From contig CAMWKO010000008.1 of assembly GCA_947174885.1 (NCBI GenBank), positions 1 to 64,000 of the forward strand: a stretch of 64,000 nucleotides of DNA. Direction: 5' to 3'. Origin of the DNA: an uncultured Clostridia bacterium (GTDB taxonomy: Bacteria; Bacillota; Clostridia; Lachnospirales; Lachnospiraceae). The notes under the pieces were generated by a model that saw only the letters and a list, made by a program, of their open reading frames with translations, was not told the DNA's origin and searched no databases. Shown one piece after another: positions 1-8,003 of this stretch (positions are counted from its first letter, which is position 1; each line of letters begins with the position of its first letter). A program made the position numbers and the translations under genes.

Positions 1-14
1 AAGGCAACATAGAC

Positions 15-100
15 ATCTTGCACAAAAAGTTGCAGATGAGAGTGAACTTTCATCTGCAACTTTTTGTGCAAGATGCTTACATCGTTATGATGATGTAAGC
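15..100 (-). terminator. Double hairpin downstream of the HAD gene
   Basis: Bases 15-39 and 50-74 form a perfect 25-bp inverted repeat with a 10-base loop. Directly beside it, 75-83 and 92-100 form a 9-bp stem. Both lie just downstream of the minus-strand HAD gene and probably end its operon, but there is no clean T-tract, so a repeat element is also possible. The first 20 bases of the window recur exactly at 2952-2971. Confidence 0.55.
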
Positions 101-133
101 TTTTTGAAGCTAAAAATAAAAAATACGGAAACA

Positions 134-730
134 CTAAGCTTTTTTAAGTTTACATTGAAGCTCACCAAAATTATTGACCATCTGTCCTTCAAACTGAACC
201 TCCCTGCTATTAAATAATACTGTATTCATACCAACAGCATTTGCAGCTTCCAAATTATATCGTCTGTCATCTACATAGATACATTCAGATGCTTCCAAAC
301 TCAGTTTTTCGAGTGTAAGATTAAAAATCCGCTCATCAGGTTTTTTTATTTTTAAATCTCCGCTTACACTTATAACATCAAAGTATTTATTTATATCAAA
401 TTTTTCACGCAGATATTTACTCCAACGGCTTGAATCATTAGATATCAAAGCCAGCTTAAAATGCTCCTTTATTTTTTCTGCAAATTCATAAAATTCTTCG
501 TTAATTTCAATGGTATCGAGATAATCTTTTTCGATTTCTTCTAAATTACCCTGATACCCTAATGTCCTCCATACCTCCAAAGAAGATATTTCCCCTATGT
601 CAGCCCTATTCCATGTTTCATATATATCTTGTGGCTGCAGCTTTGGAAATGTCATCTGAACATATGGCACGAAACCGTCTCCTGTCTCTTTTAGAATAAC
701 ACCATACATATCTAATATAACTGCTTTCAT
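134..730 (-). CDS. HAD-superfamily hydrolase (YihX/haloacid-dehalogenase-like)
   Basis: Predicted soluble HAD hydrolase of 198 residues. Motif I is DMYGV near the N-terminus, motif II the serine in LISND, motif III the lysine in KIKKPD, and motif IV the acidic pair in YVDD. The second Asp of the usual DxD motif is Tyr, as in haloacid dehalogenases (DxYGT), so phosphatase activity is not assured. The frame extends 32 codons further upstream, but the ATG at 730 is chosen because AGAAAGGAG lies just before it and homology starts at MKAVILD. It is the last of three co-directional genes, 19 bp after the MBL-fold gene. The substrate cannot be told from sequence. Confidence 0.8.
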   Translation of the reverse strand: MKAVILDMYGVILKETGDGFVPYVQMTFPKLQPQDIYETWNRADIGEISSLEVWRTLGYQGNLEEIEKDYLDTIEINEEFYEFAEKIKEHFKLALISNDSSRWSKYLREKFDINKYFDVISVSGDLKIKKPDERIFNLTLEKLSLEASECIYVDDRRYNLEAANAVGMNTVLFNSREVQFEGQMVNNFGELQCKLKKA

Positions 731-749
731 ATAGTCTCCTTTCTTTATC

Positions 750-1595
750 TTACATGCAAATCTCCATTCCGTCATAGGCAAAGTAAATTCCATTAAACGT
801 TTTTTCCAATTCCCTGTAATCATCATATGATTTTCCCCAATCCTCCTCCAGATGTGTAATAATTATCTTAGGAATATTACACCTTTCTTTTAACTCTATA
901 ATTTCATCCATTACAAAAAGTTCTTTTGTCAACGGATTATCGGCTTTTAATACAAAGCCCTCCTTTAATACATCTCCTATAATGGTATTTCCTATAATTA
1001 ATAAATCTGCGTTTTTGAAAATAGGATTATCAGGGAATGGTTTCACATCACAAGGTGCATAAATTACTTTCTTATCATTTTGTCTGATAACAAAAATCGC
1101 TACATTTTTACCCGCACCTACCGGAATTAAATTAATTGTTAATTTTTCTTTTTCAATATACCCGGTTCCTATTATTTGTACCAAGCCACGGTATTTGTAA
1201 TAATCAAGCATTGAACCCTTATCTGTTTTTAACTCATGCAGCTCCTCTATTATCTCCGGTAAAGAAATAATCTCAACAGGATTCTCATTACTCTTTCCGA
1301 CTGAATATCCCAGCCAGTCCATACGCAACTGTTCCAATACCCTTATGCCCATAATATGGTCCGGGTCTGTATGAGACCACAATATACTATCAACATTATT
1401 TACGGATGCGTTGTTTAGCGCATAATTAATATCCTCCGGTGTATCAATCAGAATATTTTCATCCTCAATATAGAGACTGCATCCGCATCTTGCATACGGA
1501 AATCCCTTTTTTCGTGCTTCCACACAGACTTTACAGCTACAGCATGGTCGTGGTATACTTACACATCCGCCCGAGCCTATTATCTTTAATTTCAT
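750..1595 (-). CDS. MBL-fold metallohydrolase, PhnP-like
   Basis: Metallo-beta-lactamase-fold protein of 281 residues. The N-terminus carries a cysteine cluster (CCSCKVC, then RCGC) like the structural zinc site of PhnP, the phosphodiesterase of phosphonate metabolism. The metal motif reads SHTDPDH: the first His and the DH pair are present, but the middle His of HxHxDH is Asp. Later ligands are visible as APCDVKP and ITHLEED. No other phn genes are nearby, so a role in phosphonate breakdown is not supported; cyclic-phosphate or nucleotide phosphodiesterase is a family-level guess. It lies 2 bp after the GNAT gene and 19 bp before the HAD gene, so the three are probably co-transcribed. Confidence 0.78.
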   Translation of the reverse strand: MKLKIIGSGGCVSIPRPCCSCKVCVEARKKGFPYARCGCSLYIEDENILIDTPEDINYALNNASVNNVDSILWSHTDPDHIMGIRVLEQLRMDWLGYSVGKSNENPVEIISLPEIIEELHELKTDKGSMLDYYKYRGLVQIIGTGYIEKEKLTINLIPVGAGKNVAIFVIRQNDKKVIYAPCDVKPFPDNPIFKNADLLIIGNTIIGDVLKEGFVLKADNPLTKELFVMDEIIELKERCNIPKIIITHLEEDWGKSYDDYRELEKTFNGIYFAYDGMEICM

Positions 1596-1597
1596 AA

Positions 1598-2569
1598 CTA
1601 TTCCACCTTCCTGAACTTCTCTAACCTGTACTGTCCCTCATCATCCAATTCCTTTATACCGTTTTTAAAATCGTATCCAAACCTTCTGTAAAATTCAACT
1701 CCCGTAATACTTGCAGGAATTTCTATCCTACTTGCTCTGGTAAACAGTTCGTCTGACTCAAGTGTTCTTATTATAGTTCGCCCTATCCCATTTCCATGAA
1801 ATTCAGGCAATACAAAGATTGTCAGTAAAATACTCTCTGTTTCACTCCCCCAATAGCTTGAAATTGAACCAACACCTATAATTTGATTTTTCCATTCAAA
1901 CACATACATATGAGCATAACCTGCCACCTGTTTTACCCAAGCGGCATCATGGCTTTGTGCTAATTCTTTCATTGCAGTAATTCCGTAATCTCTACTGTTT
2001 ACTTCTATAAAATTTCTAACAATAAGATTGCTTATGTTTTCTGCATCCTTATCCTCAAATCTTCTTATTCTCACATTTGATTTCTCATAATAAACCAAAG
2101 TCATTTTTTCATTTACAATATGCTCCTTTAAAGTTCTTACAAATCCACATTTTTCATATAGATAACAGTTTCCCGTTTCCTGTTTAATTGTAGCTAATCT
2201 AAAGGTAATTGTTTCGGGATAGGCTTCAAAAATCTTTTTTATAACTAATTGACCAATTCCCCTGTTTTGAAATTCCGGTAATATAAATATTGGAGATATC
2301 CACTTCACACAATTTCTATTATAGGTGGTAGTGTTTTTGTCTTTTACTACTCTTACTGCTCCAATATTTTTACAATCCGACTGAATCAGCCAGTATTCTG
2401 AATCAGGCTGTGTCAGCTTCCAAACTACAGTATCAAGACTTTCCTTAGCAGGGCTTGTTTCATCGTCATGATATTTCTCATATAACGGCAAAAATGCTTC
2501 ATATTGCATTTGATGAATAACTTTCGCATCATCTGCTGTTGCCAAAACCAGTTTAATTTCTTCGCTCAT
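1598..2569 (-). CDS. Tandem GNAT-domain N-acetyltransferase
   Basis: Protein of 323 residues with two GNAT folds in a row. The first (about residues 5-155) has the acetyl-CoA motif ILPEFQNRGIG; the second (about 165-323) has VLPEFHGNGIG. Each ends with the GNAT-typical CGF or FGYDF stretch. The ATG at 2569 is chosen over an in-frame start 25 codons upstream because GGAGGCAGATT precedes it. Two-domain GNATs often have one catalytic and one degenerate half, but both A motifs look intact here. It is the first gene of the GNAT-MBL-HAD operon. The acceptor substrate (antibiotic, amino acid or peptide) is unknown. Confidence 0.85.
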   Translation of the reverse strand: MSEEIKLVLATADDAKVIHQMQYEAFLPLYEKYHDDETSPAKESLDTVVWKLTQPDSEYWLIQSDCKNIGAVRVVKDKNTTTYNRNCVKWISPIFILPEFQNRGIGQLVIKKIFEAYPETITFRLATIKQETGNCYLYEKCGFVRTLKEHIVNEKMTLVYYEKSNVRIRRFEDKDAENISNLIVRNFIEVNSRDYGITAMKELAQSHDAAWVKQVAGYAHMYVFEWKNQIIGVGSISSYWGSETESILLTIFVLPEFHGNGIGRTIIRTLESDELFTRASRIEIPASITGVEFYRRFGYDFKNGIKELDDEGQYRLEKFRKVE

Positions 2570-3106
2570 AATCTGCCTCCTGTTACAACTTTTTTGTGTA
2601 TACATAGTGGAGCATTTTTGTATAATATACAAAAATCGCACCAAGCCTCTATATGCCTGATGCGATAAATAAATCCAACATGTAATATATAAAAATAACA
2701 GCCTACATTTAATCTATGCACAGACATATAAGACCTATCGACTTATAACTGTGCATCTGCTTCATCACAGTTATAAATAAATACGTCTATAATACATATA
2801 CATATAACGTCTTAAATGTAAACTTTGATTCATTTTGTATTTTCTCCTTAAATTTTTTTATAATACTAACATCAATAATTAATTCCTGTCAATGACTTTT
2901 TAGTAGAGTTTTTATATTTTTTATTATGAAATTCATAAAGTCTTGTTGCCAAAGGCAACATAGACATCTTGTGCAAAAATATTATCAGTTGAAATTATTT
3001 ACGTTTTTACTCTATAATTTAAAATATTTTAAAAAATTGTGACGTACAAATATCATTATTCGTGTATTAAGGTGAAAGGCCTTATTATCATAGAAAGGAG
3101 GATTTA
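2570..3106. other. Divergent intergenic region with palindromes and a repeat copy
   Basis: AT-rich spacer between the GNAT operon and the sigma-factor operon. It holds a 23-bp palindrome at 2614-2636 (possible operator 45 bp upstream of the GNAT start), an 11-bp inverted repeat at 2743-2753/2766-2776, and a 7-bp hairpin at 2944-2950/2954-2960 that runs into a 20-base exact copy (2952-2971) of the sequence at the left end of the window. No credible gene. Confidence 0.6.
2989..3018 (+). promoter_or_regulatory. Putative promoter of the ECF sigma operon
   Basis: TTGAAA at 2989-2994 and a perfect TATAAT at 3013-3018 are separated by 18 bp, about 90 bp before the sigma-factor ATG. This is a vegetative-type promoter. 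A separate ECF-type autoregulatory promoter is not evident. Confidence 0.55.
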
Positions 3107-3667
3107 ATGGAGGATAAACAGATTTTAGATTTATATTGGACGCGCTCTGAAAATGCTATATCAGAAACCGCGAATAAATATGGCAGATATTGCCATTATA
3201 TTGCTTTTAATATTCTACACAATGATGAGGATAGTGAGGAATGTACTAATGACACATATCTAAAAGCCTGGGAAACTATGCCGCCAAATCGTCCCGATAA
3301 ATTATCTGCTTTCTTAGGGAAAATTACCCGTAATTTAGCGTTGGACAAATACAGACTGTATAACACGCAAAAGCGTGGTGCCGGACAAATATCTTTCGTC
3401 CTTGATGAATTGCAGGAATGTATTCCTACAGCTAATAATACAGAACATATTGTTGACGATTTAATGTTAACGCAGGTACTCAATCAGTTTCTTGCTTCCT
3501 TATCAGAAACTAAAAGAAAAATTTTTATGCGCAGGTATTGGTATCTATCCACTGTTAAAGAGATTTCACAGGATTTTAATATAAGTGAAAGTAAAGTAAA
3601 GATGTCACTTCTGCGCTCAAGAAAAAAACTCAAAATATTATTAGAGAAAGAAGGTATTGCTATATGA
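3107..3667 (+). CDS. ECF-type RNA polymerase sigma factor
   Basis: Sigma-70-family protein of 186 residues. Region 2 (about 10-85) contains DSEECTNDTYLKAWE and the -10-binding stretch FLGKITRNLALDKYR. Region 4 (about 125-178) is a helix-turn-helix with ISQDFNISESKVKMSLLRSRKKL. Regions 1 and 3 are absent, as in ECF sigma factors. A strong ribosome site (AAAGGAGG) lies 5 bases before the ATG. It overlaps the following membrane-protein gene by four bases (ATGA), so the two are translationally coupled, the usual layout for an ECF sigma and its regulator. The inducing signal and target promoters cannot be read from the window. Confidence 0.9.
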   Translation: MEDKQILDLYWTRSENAISETANKYGRYCHYIAFNILHNDEDSEECTNDTYLKAWETMPPNRPDKLSAFLGKITRNLALDKYRLYNTQKRGAGQISFVLDELQECIPTANNTEHIVDDLMLTQVLNQFLASLSETKRKIFMRRYWYLSTVKEISQDFNISESKVKMSLLRSRKKLKILLEKEGIAI

Positions 3668-4395
3668 AAAATGAACGTATATTAAATAATCTTGGTCAGG
3701 TGGATGAAAAATATATTATGGAAGCTGCTCCTAAGAAAAATAAGAATAAAAACGGTAATTTACTCACATGGGTATCTATGGTTGCCTGTCTGTGTATTGT
3801 AGCAGGTAGCGTATTTGCCGTATCCAAAATGATACAAAACCCACAGTCACAGGATAAAGACATTACAAATTCCCTTGAAGCTAATTATATTGTCATAAAT
3901 GAAATTGGCGTTCCTTCAAACGCAGACCTGGATGTTGTAATCTCTTCTTATATTTCTGATGGTTTATCAGACGTTTCAAAAAAGGACTGGGAGCAGACTA
4001 TGCTTGAATTCAAAAGATTCATGGGTATCACCTATGATGATTTCAAAAAAATGATTCCAAGTAATTGGGAAATAGAATACTTTAGCTCTATGTCTGCCAA
4101 AGTATACGAAGACAATAAATACATGATTCATGATTTTGTATTAACATATCGCACCGAAAATAACAGTACGGCAAGAATTTCCTTCTGCCCATTTGAAGCA
4201 CCGCTAAGAGATCTTTTTGTTATGTGCGATAATCCAAAGCAGTCTGAAATCAATGGTGTTCCTGTAACAATCTATGGATATGACAACTGCTATATTGCAC
4301 AATTTTCCTACAATAATTTAAATTATGATATTGAAACAAAGGATGCTACAGAAGAAGAACTCGAAACACTTCTTGCAGCAATTATTTCTAAATAA
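3664..4395 (+). CDS. Membrane protein, putative anti-sigma factor
   Basis: Protein of 243 residues with a basic cytoplasmic N-terminus (about 1-32), one transmembrane helix (about 33-54, TWVSMVACLCIVAGSVFAV), and an extracytoplasmic domain of about 185 residues. Coupling to the sigma gene through an ATGA overlap suggests that it is the cognate anti-sigma or sensor. No zinc-binding anti-sigma motif (HxxxCxxC) is present, so this rests on position and topology. The external domain is not recognised and could sense an envelope ligand or stress. Confidence 0.6.
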   Translation: MKNERILNNLGQVDEKYIMEAAPKKNKNKNGNLLTWVSMVACLCIVAGSVFAVSKMIQNPQSQDKDITNSLEANYIVINEIGVPSNADLDVVISSYISDGLSDVSKKDWEQTMLEFKRFMGITYDDFKKMIPSNWEIEYFSSMSAKVYEDNKYMIHDFVLTYRTENNSTARISFCPFEAPLRDLFVMCDNPKQSEINGVPVTIYGYDNCYIAQFSYNNLNYDIETKDATEEELETLLAAIISK

Positions 4396-4412
4396 TCAGT
4401 AAATTTAAGTAT

Positions 4413-4485
4413 AAAAATAGTCTTATAGTACTTTTTTGTATTCCCAATAATATTAAAATAGAAATCCAACTATAAGACTATTTTT
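4413..4485 (+). terminator. Terminator-like inverted repeat after the sigma operon
   Basis: A perfect 17-bp inverted repeat (4413-4429 and 4469-4485) with a 39-base loop ends in TTTTT, 17 bp after the stop codon of the membrane-protein gene. The long loop makes it atypical, but position and U-tract suit termination. Confidence 0.55.
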
Positions 4486-4630
4486 ATTATACCATAAAAT
4501 TGCTTTTCAATTTTATGGGTCGAGGGCATAAACTGCAAGTTTATTCACGATGACATTATACCATAAAATCACAGGGTGATTTTATGGGTTGAGTGCGTAA
4601 GCCTTGTGCTTACTCACGAAGACATTATAC
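4486..4630. repeat. Two tandem 69-bp double-hairpin repeat units (locus A)
   Basis: Units start at 4486 and 4555 and a truncated third (ATTATAC) at 4624, an exact 69-bp period. Each unit has hairpin 1 (CCATAAAAT...ATTTTATGG; in unit 1 arms 4492-4502/4508-4518) and a second, smaller hairpin ending in TCACGA. The same arrangement occurs at 25033-25177. Stem sequences differ between units, but the pairing is kept. Confidence 0.8.
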
Positions 4631-4645
4631 TATCAATCCCTTATT

Positions 4646-4679
4646 AAAAACACCGAGTTGTAAACAACTCGGTGTTTTT
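4646..4679. terminator. Bidirectional rho-independent terminator
   Basis: A 15-bp perfect stem (4646-4660/4665-4679) with a TAAA loop is flanked by an A-run on the left and a T-run on the right, so it can terminate from both directions. It lies between the convergent sigma operon and metK. Confidence 0.8.
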
Positions 4680-4705
4680 ACCTCATAAATCTCTTATCAC
4701 TACAG

Positions 4706-4768
4706 CCTCGTGGATAAAATCACAGATTTTATCCACGAGGCACACCGAGTTGTTTGCAACTCGGTGTG
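4706..4768. repeat. Two further hairpins at the metK 3' end
   Basis: A 16-bp stem at 4706-4721/4725-4740 abuts a 12-bp stem at 4741-4752/4757-4768. The second reuses the arms CACCGAGTTG/CAACTCGGTG of the terminator at 4646-4679, so the pair looks like a duplicated terminator split by an inserted palindrome. It begins one base after the metK stop codon. Confidence 0.65.
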
Positions 4769-4769
4769 G

Positions 4770-5957
4770 TTATAAGTATTTCTTAAGTATTTCAACCTTA
4801 TCCAATTCTTCCCAAGGAAGCTTTATGTCATCACGGCCAAAATGTCCATATGCAGATGTCTGCTTATAAATTGGTCTTCTAAGGTCTAACATTTTAATAA
4901 TTCCTGCCGGTCTTAAATCAAAGTTCTCTCTGATAATTTCTACCAGCTTATCATCACTTATCTTTCCTGTACCAAAGGTATCTACCATTACTGATGTCGG
5001 ATAAGCAACTCCGATAGCATATGAAAGCTGAATCTCACACTTATCAGCAATACCTGCTGCTACAATATTTTTTGCTACATAACGGGCAGCATATGCAGCA
5101 GAACGATCTACCTTTGTGCAGTCCTTACCTGAGAATGCTCCACCGCCATGACGTGCATATCCACCATATGTATCAACAATAATCTTCCTTCCTGTAAGTC
5201 CACTGTCACCATGAGGTCCGCCTATAACGAATCTTCCGGTTGGATTAATAAAGAACTTTGTAGAATCATTTACTAATTCCTTAGGTAATACCGGATCAAA
5301 TACATACTTTTTAATATCCTCATGTATCTGCTCCTGTGTTACCTCCGGGTCATGCTGTGTAGATAATACAACTGCATTTAAATGTAACGGCTTTCCATTT
5401 TCATCATACTCTACTGTAACCTGTGTCTTTCCGTCAGGTCTTAAGTATTTAAGAGTACCATTCTTTCTTACCTCTGTAAGCTTTCTTGACAGCTTATGGG
5501 CAAGTGATATCGGATATGGCATATAATCTTCTGTTTCATTTGTAGCGTATCCAAACATCATACCCTGATCGCCTGCACCTATTGCATTAATTTCCGAATC
5601 TGTCATGGTGTTTTCTTTTGCTTCAAGTGCCTTGTCAACACCCATAGCAATATCCGCAGACTGCTTATCTAATGTAACCATAACTGCACAGGTATTTGCA
5701 TCAAGTCCATACTCTACATTTGTATAACCGATTTCTTTTACTGTGTCTCTGACAATCTTAGGAATATCAATATTTGCATTTGAAGTAATTTCACCCATAA
5801 CCATAATAAGTCCTGTAGTTGTACAGGTTTCGCAGGCAACTCTGCTCATTGGGTCCTGCTCCATAAGTGCATCTAAGACTGCATCTGAAATAGCATCACA
5901 AATCTTATCCGGATGTCCTTCGGTTACTGATTCTGATGTAAATAATAACTTTTCCAT
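4770..5957 (-). CDS. metK: S-adenosylmethionine synthetase
   Basis: Cytosolic enzyme that makes S-adenosylmethionine from ATP and methionine, 395 residues, full length for the family. The N-terminal signature GHPDKICD (residues 14-21) supplies ATP and metal ligands. GAGDQG and the glycine-rich [10 protein letters not shown] loop are present. The ATG at 5957 is preceded by TAGGAGG. It is monocistronic, with a SAM-I riboswitch and its terminator about 300 bp upstream and a terminator cluster directly downstream, so the product represses its own gene. Confidence 0.98.
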   Translation of the reverse strand: MEKLLFTSESVTEGHPDKICDAISDAVLDALMEQDPMSRVACETCTTTGLIMVMGEITSNANIDIPKIVRDTVKEIGYTNVEYGLDANTCAVMVTLDKQSADIAMGVDKALEAKENTMTDSEINAIGAGDQGMMFGYATNETEDYMPYPISLAHKLSRKLTEVRKNGTLKYLRPDGKTQVTVEYDENGKPLHLNAVVLSTQHDPEVTQEQIHEDIKKYVFDPVLPKELVNDSTKFFINPTGRFVIGGPHGDSGLTGRKIIVDTYGGYARHGGGAFSGKDCTKVDRSAAYAARYVAKNIVAAGIADKCEIQLSYAIGVAYPTSVMVDTFGTGKISDDKLVEIIRENFDLRPAGIIKMLDLRRPIYKQTSAYGHFGRDDIKLPWEELDKVEILKKYL

Positions 5958-6262
5958 TTTTACCTCCTAATGCTTTAATCAGAAGTGCCTGAGCTTCCGG
6001 TCGAAGTACAGACTTAAGGTTAAAAATTACTTTCAACCTTATCTTCTTAAATTTTTAAAATAATGTAATATGTTACTGTAAAATTACCTTGATATGTAAT
6101 CGTATAATCGTGAACACATATTCTCATTAACAACAGCTTTTTTCTGTTTACGTCACGACTGTAACGTAATAATATATATCCGCACATTTTCTTTGTATGT
6201 GTGCATACACAGTAAAACGTTTTAATCTTATAGGAAATCCAAAGAACATTCCTAAATAAGAT
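5958..6262 (-). other. Long metK leader between attenuator and start codon
   Basis: About 300 bases lie between the riboswitch terminator and the metK ATG, unusually long for an S-box gene. It contains a short repeat pair (AAGGTT/AACCTT near 6020-6045) and strong sites for ribosome binding only at its 3' end. A 76-codon open frame starting near 6277 has no protein-like composition and is not called. A second promoter within it was not identified. Confidence 0.5.
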
Positions 6263-6288
6263 AAAAAAAGTCCACAATAATGTGGACT
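6263..6288 (-). terminator. SAM-riboswitch attenuator terminator
   Basis: On the minus strand an 8-bp stem (6281-6288/6269-6276, AGTCCACA with TGTGGACT) with a 4-base loop is followed by seven T residues. It comes 20 bases after the riboswitch aptamer and is the expected off-switch. Confidence 0.85.
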
Positions 6289-6308
6289 GACCTTCAAGGT
6301 AATCAAAT

Positions 6309-6403
6309 CCTCTTATTGTTCGATAATTCGCTCAGGTTGGCACCTTCCTAATGGGGTTGCCGGGTTTCACAGATCCTTGTATCTCCACCGCTCTGAATAA
6401 GAG
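6309..6403 (-). ncRNA. SAM-I (S-box) riboswitch
   Basis: Read on the minus strand, the region shows the S-box core in order: P1 arm CTCTTATT, AGAGCGGTGGAG, GAAACCCGGCAACC, AAGGTGCCAACCTGAGCG, then the closing arm AATAAGAG. P1 pairs 6396-6403 with 6310-6317. Family knowledge: SAM binding stabilises the aptamer and lets the downstream terminator (6263-6288) form. It controls metK. Confidence 0.95.
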
Positions 6404-6426
6404 AAAATATTAAATTGTACATACAT

Positions 6427-6455
6427 ATGATAAATGCTATAGGCAGTGTTGTCAA
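6427..6455 (-). promoter_or_regulatory. metK/SAM-riboswitch promoter
   Basis: A consensus -35 (TTGACA, 6450-6455) and a -10 of TATCAT (6427-6432) are 17 bp apart on the minus strand. The predicted start is about 15 bases before the riboswitch. The -35 box overlaps the murA stop codon (6452-6454). Confidence 0.8.
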
Positions 6456-7744
6456 CCTATTTTTAACTTAAATTTCATTATATCCTTATCGTCATTAACC
6501 AAATCAATCTGGGCACCAAGACCCTGCAGCTTCAGATGGAATTTCTCATATCCTCTTTGTATATAATGAATATCATCTACTATCGTATATCCCTCTGCCG
6601 CAATACCTGCAATAACCAAAGCAGCACCGGCTCTTAAATCAAGTGCATTTACCTGTGCACCGGTATATTTTTCCACACCCTCAATCACTGCAATATTGCC
6701 CTCAACCTTTATATTTGCACCCATTCGTATCAACTCATCCACATATTTAAAACGATTTTCAAATATGCTTTCTACAACCGTACTTGTACCTGATGCCAAA
6801 GCAAGTGCCACAGCTATCTGTGGTTGCATATCAGTTGGATATCCCGGATATGGCAACGTCTTAACCTGTGTGGATAATAGTCTGCCATTTCCTATAACTC
6901 TGACGGCATCATCATATTCCTCAACACTACAGCCTATTTCATACAACTTTGAAGTAATAGCCTCCAAATGCTTTGGAATAACATTTTTAACTGTAACATC
7001 ACCCTTTGTTACAGCCGCACCAAACATAAATGTACCCGCTTCTATCTGGTCAGGAATTACAGAATAGTCTGTTCCATGCAGCTTCTTTACACCCTTAATA
7101 CGAATAACATCCGTACCTGCACCCTTGATATTGGCACCCATACTGTTAAGCATATTGGCAACATCTACGATATGTGGCTCCTTTGCTGCATTTTCAAGTA
7201 CGGTATTTCCATTTGCAAGACAGGCTGCAAGCATAACATTAATAGTAGCACCTACAGAAACCACATCAAAATAAATGTGACTGCCATGTAAATTCTCAGC
7301 CTCAGTAATAATCATACCATGCTCAATTTTAACATTTGCACCAAGCAGTTTAAAACCCTTTATATGCTGGTCAATAGGTCTGCTGCCTATATTACATCCT
7401 CCGGGTAGTGTCACTTCTGCCTTTTTAAACTTTCCCAGTAATGCTCCTATTAAATAGTAAGAAGCCCTAATCTTTTTAATATATTCATTGTCTGCACATA
7501 CTGATGTAATTGTACTGCCATTTATCTTAACACAATGTCTGTTTACTCTTTCTACTTTTGCACCAATCTGCTCAACCGCATCAATAAGTACATTTATATC
7601 TCTAACATCCGGTAAATTATCTATTGTAACTGTTTCATCCGCAATAACTGAGGCCGCAATAATTCCAAGTGCCGCATTCTTAGCGCCACTTATTTCAACC
7701 GAACCAATCAGTGGTGTTCCACCTTTTACAATGTATTTTTCCAT
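6452..7744 (-). CDS. murA: UDP-N-acetylglucosamine 1-carboxyvinyltransferase
   Basis: First committed enzyme of peptidoglycan synthesis; transfers enolpyruvate from PEP to UDP-GlcNAc in the cytosol. It has 430 residues, usual family length. Lys22-Asn23 in SGAKNAAL and the catalytic, fosfomycin-target Cys117 in LPGGCNIGSRPID are present. A ribosome site (GAGGTG) precedes the ATG. Firmicutes often carry two murA copies; which one this is cannot be decided, but the murA-ywmB-ATP-synthase neighbourhood resembles that of Bacillus murAA. The end of the gene contains the promoter of the metK riboswitch. It lies 259 bp after the M23 peptidase gene. Confidence 0.97.
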   Translation of the reverse strand: MEKYIVKGGTPLIGSVEISGAKNAALGIIAASVIADETVTIDNLPDVRDINVLIDAVEQIGAKVERVNRHCVKINGSTITSVCADNEYIKKIRASYYLIGALLGKFKKAEVTLPGGCNIGSRPIDQHIKGFKLLGANVKIEHGMIITEAENLHGSHIYFDVVSVGATINVMLAACLANGNTVLENAAKEPHIVDVANMLNSMGANIKGAGTDVIRIKGVKKLHGTDYSVIPDQIEAGTFMFGAAVTKGDVTVKNVIPKHLEAITSKLYEIGCSVEEYDDAVRVIGNGRLLSTQVKTLPYPGYPTDMQPQIAVALALASGTSTVVESIFENRFKYVDELIRMGANIKVEGNIAVIEGVEKYTGAQVNALDLRAGAALVIAGIAAEGYTIVDDIHYIQRGYEKFHLKLQGLGAQIDLVNDDKDIMKFKLKIG

Positions 7745-7942
7745 AATACACCTCGAAATTCAATTTTAAATAATAAATTTTCTCTGTAAGAATACTCCGA
7801 AATAATCCTCAAAGAAAACTTTCTTTTGTTGTCGTTTATATATTAAGTCCATTTAATTCCAGCTAAATATATGATTTGTAATCATCTTCCCAGTATATGC
7901 TTTTTATATATCAAAAATTCTTCATAACCTGCTATTATAAAA

Positions 7943-7972
7943 CTAGGTATGTATTTGCACATACATACCTAG
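7943..7972 (-). terminator. Terminator after the M23 peptidase gene
   Basis: A 12-bp perfect inverted repeat (7943-7954/7961-7972, CTAGGTATGTAT) with a 6-base loop lies about 30 bases downstream of the peptidase stop. On the minus strand it is followed by TTTTATAA. Confidence 0.75.
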
Positions 7973-8003
7973 ATTATAACATAACTTTTTCATTTGTAAA
8001 TCA

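Noticed and set aside
6047-6277. Short frame in the metK leader
   Set aside because: Starts inside the attenuator terminator; composition not protein-like.
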